From contig CAYXVU010000077.1 of the NCBI GenBank assembly GCA_964468725.1, positions 1 through 24,182 of the forward strand: a stretch of 24,182 bases of DNA, written 5' to 3'. Below the pieces are notes generated by a model, which saw only the letters and a program-made list of their open reading frames with translations, was not told the DNA's origin and did not search any database. Within the stretch, counting starts at the first letter, position 1. Each line of letters starts with the position of its first letter. Positions 23,854 through 24,182 of this stretch are shown piece after piece. Position numbers and translations under genes: made by a program. The DNA comes from CAYXVU01 sp964468725. GTDB lineage: Bacteria > Acidobacteriota > Blastocatellia > UBA7656.

Positions 23854-24182
23854 ATGAACGAGGCTCAGTCATGCGAGATGTGCGGCAGAGCGGTTCGGAC
23901 ATTGACGCAGCATCACTTGATACCGCGCGCCCAGCACAAGAAGAAGAAGAAGCGCGAAGAGTTATCGCAAGCGGAACTCAACCGGGTGATTTGGATTTGC
24001 GCGCCCTGTCACAAGAATCTGCACGCGGTCTTGACCGAACGCGAATTGGCCGACCGCTATAACACGTTGGCGAAGTTGCTCGCCTATCCGGGGATTGCCA
24101 ACTTCACCGCATGGGTCAGGAAACAAGCCGACGCACCCATTCGAGTAAGAAGTTCAAAAGAGAAAAGAGCACGGCAAAGGTG
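23854..24182 (+). CDS. HNH-type endonuclease-like protein (3' end beyond window)
   Basis: At least 109 residues, open to the window edge. A four-Cys zinc cluster frames an HNH-like core: CEMC (Cys7, Cys10), HHLIPR (His20, His21), then ICAPCHKNLH (Cys49, Cys52, His53, His57). This is the layout of small HNH proteins found in many bacteria; a conserved tail (ELADRYNTLAKLLAYPGIANFTAWVRKQ) follows as in that family. The C-terminal end is Lys/Arg-rich. It may cut nucleic acid or simply bind it; activity is not shown. Start: ATG 23854, or GTG 23848 in the same frame; a stop at 23839-23841 bounds it. No strong ribosome site is seen. It lies 69 bases after the candidate RNA, so it could share the sigma-54 transcript. 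A different-frame reading (23802-24062) overlaps it and is rejected. Confidence 0.75.
   Translation, partial: MNEAQSCEMCGRAVRTLTQHHLIPRAQHKKKKKREELSQAELNRVIWICAPCHKNLHAVLTERELADRYNTLAKLLAYPGIANFTAWVRKQADAPIRVRSSKEKRARQR

Noticed and set aside
23802..24062. 86-codon plus-strand frame
   Set aside because: Overlaps the HNH-like frame, and its translation lacks any motif; the zinc-cluster frame starting at 23854 is clearly protein-like.

Overview
The window looks like chromosomal DNA of a GC-rich, Gram-negative soil or aquatic bacterium, most likely an Acidobacteriota member (Blastocatellia-like). This placement is inferred from a large Oar-type TonB-dependent receptor with a carboxypeptidase-like N-terminal domain, a Tat-exported amidohydrolase, a lipoprotein-type peptide-binding protein, and short intergenic repeats of the form GACCTTCGACC. 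No single marker fixes the taxonomy. I see no insertion sequence, prophage, CRISPR array or canonical tRNA/rRNA.

Left part (1-7400): a non-coding stretch with hairpins and a palindromic operator-like site precedes a Tat-exported amidohydrolase (527-1957) and a secreted CocE/NonD-type serine hydrolase (2107-3765). They are convergent with a TonB-dependent receptor (3837-7010, minus), and a strong hairpin terminator lies between. The receptor has a near-consensus sigma-70 promoter (TTGACA-17-TATATA) with a perfect 14-bp TetR-type palindrome just upstream and a leader of about 300 nt.

Middle (7400-12950): a highly structured non-coding segment (about 7550-7910) ends in an intrinsic terminator just before a small DUF4388-type gene. 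It may be a cis-regulatory leader or a free small RNA. A NarL-type response regulator and a soluble four-PAS histidine kinase follow on the minus strand with a 4-nt overlap. A gap of about 1.25 kb follows with no gene I can support.

Transport and PTS (12950-21255): a peptide-type ABC importer (lipoprotein SBP, two permeases, no ATPases here), then HPr and enzyme I of a PTS with no EII components nearby, then the Kup potassium transporter.

Right end (21250-24182), the most interesting part: rtcR, the sigma-54 activator that senses RNA damage, is divergent from an excellent sigma-54 promoter (TGGCAC-N5-ATGC). That promoter drives a DIP1984-family coiled-coil protein. Downstream comes a segment of about 235 nt closed by a 13-bp long-range helix. 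It contains a tRNA-type T-loop, a D-loop-like sequence and an anticodon-arm-like hairpin, which makes it a candidate tRNA-mimicking (Y-RNA-like) non-coding RNA. An HNH-type zinc-cluster protein follows and runs off the window. No rtcB or rtcA is visible. This looks like a variant RNA-damage-response locus built around a DIP1984 protein and a structured RNA.
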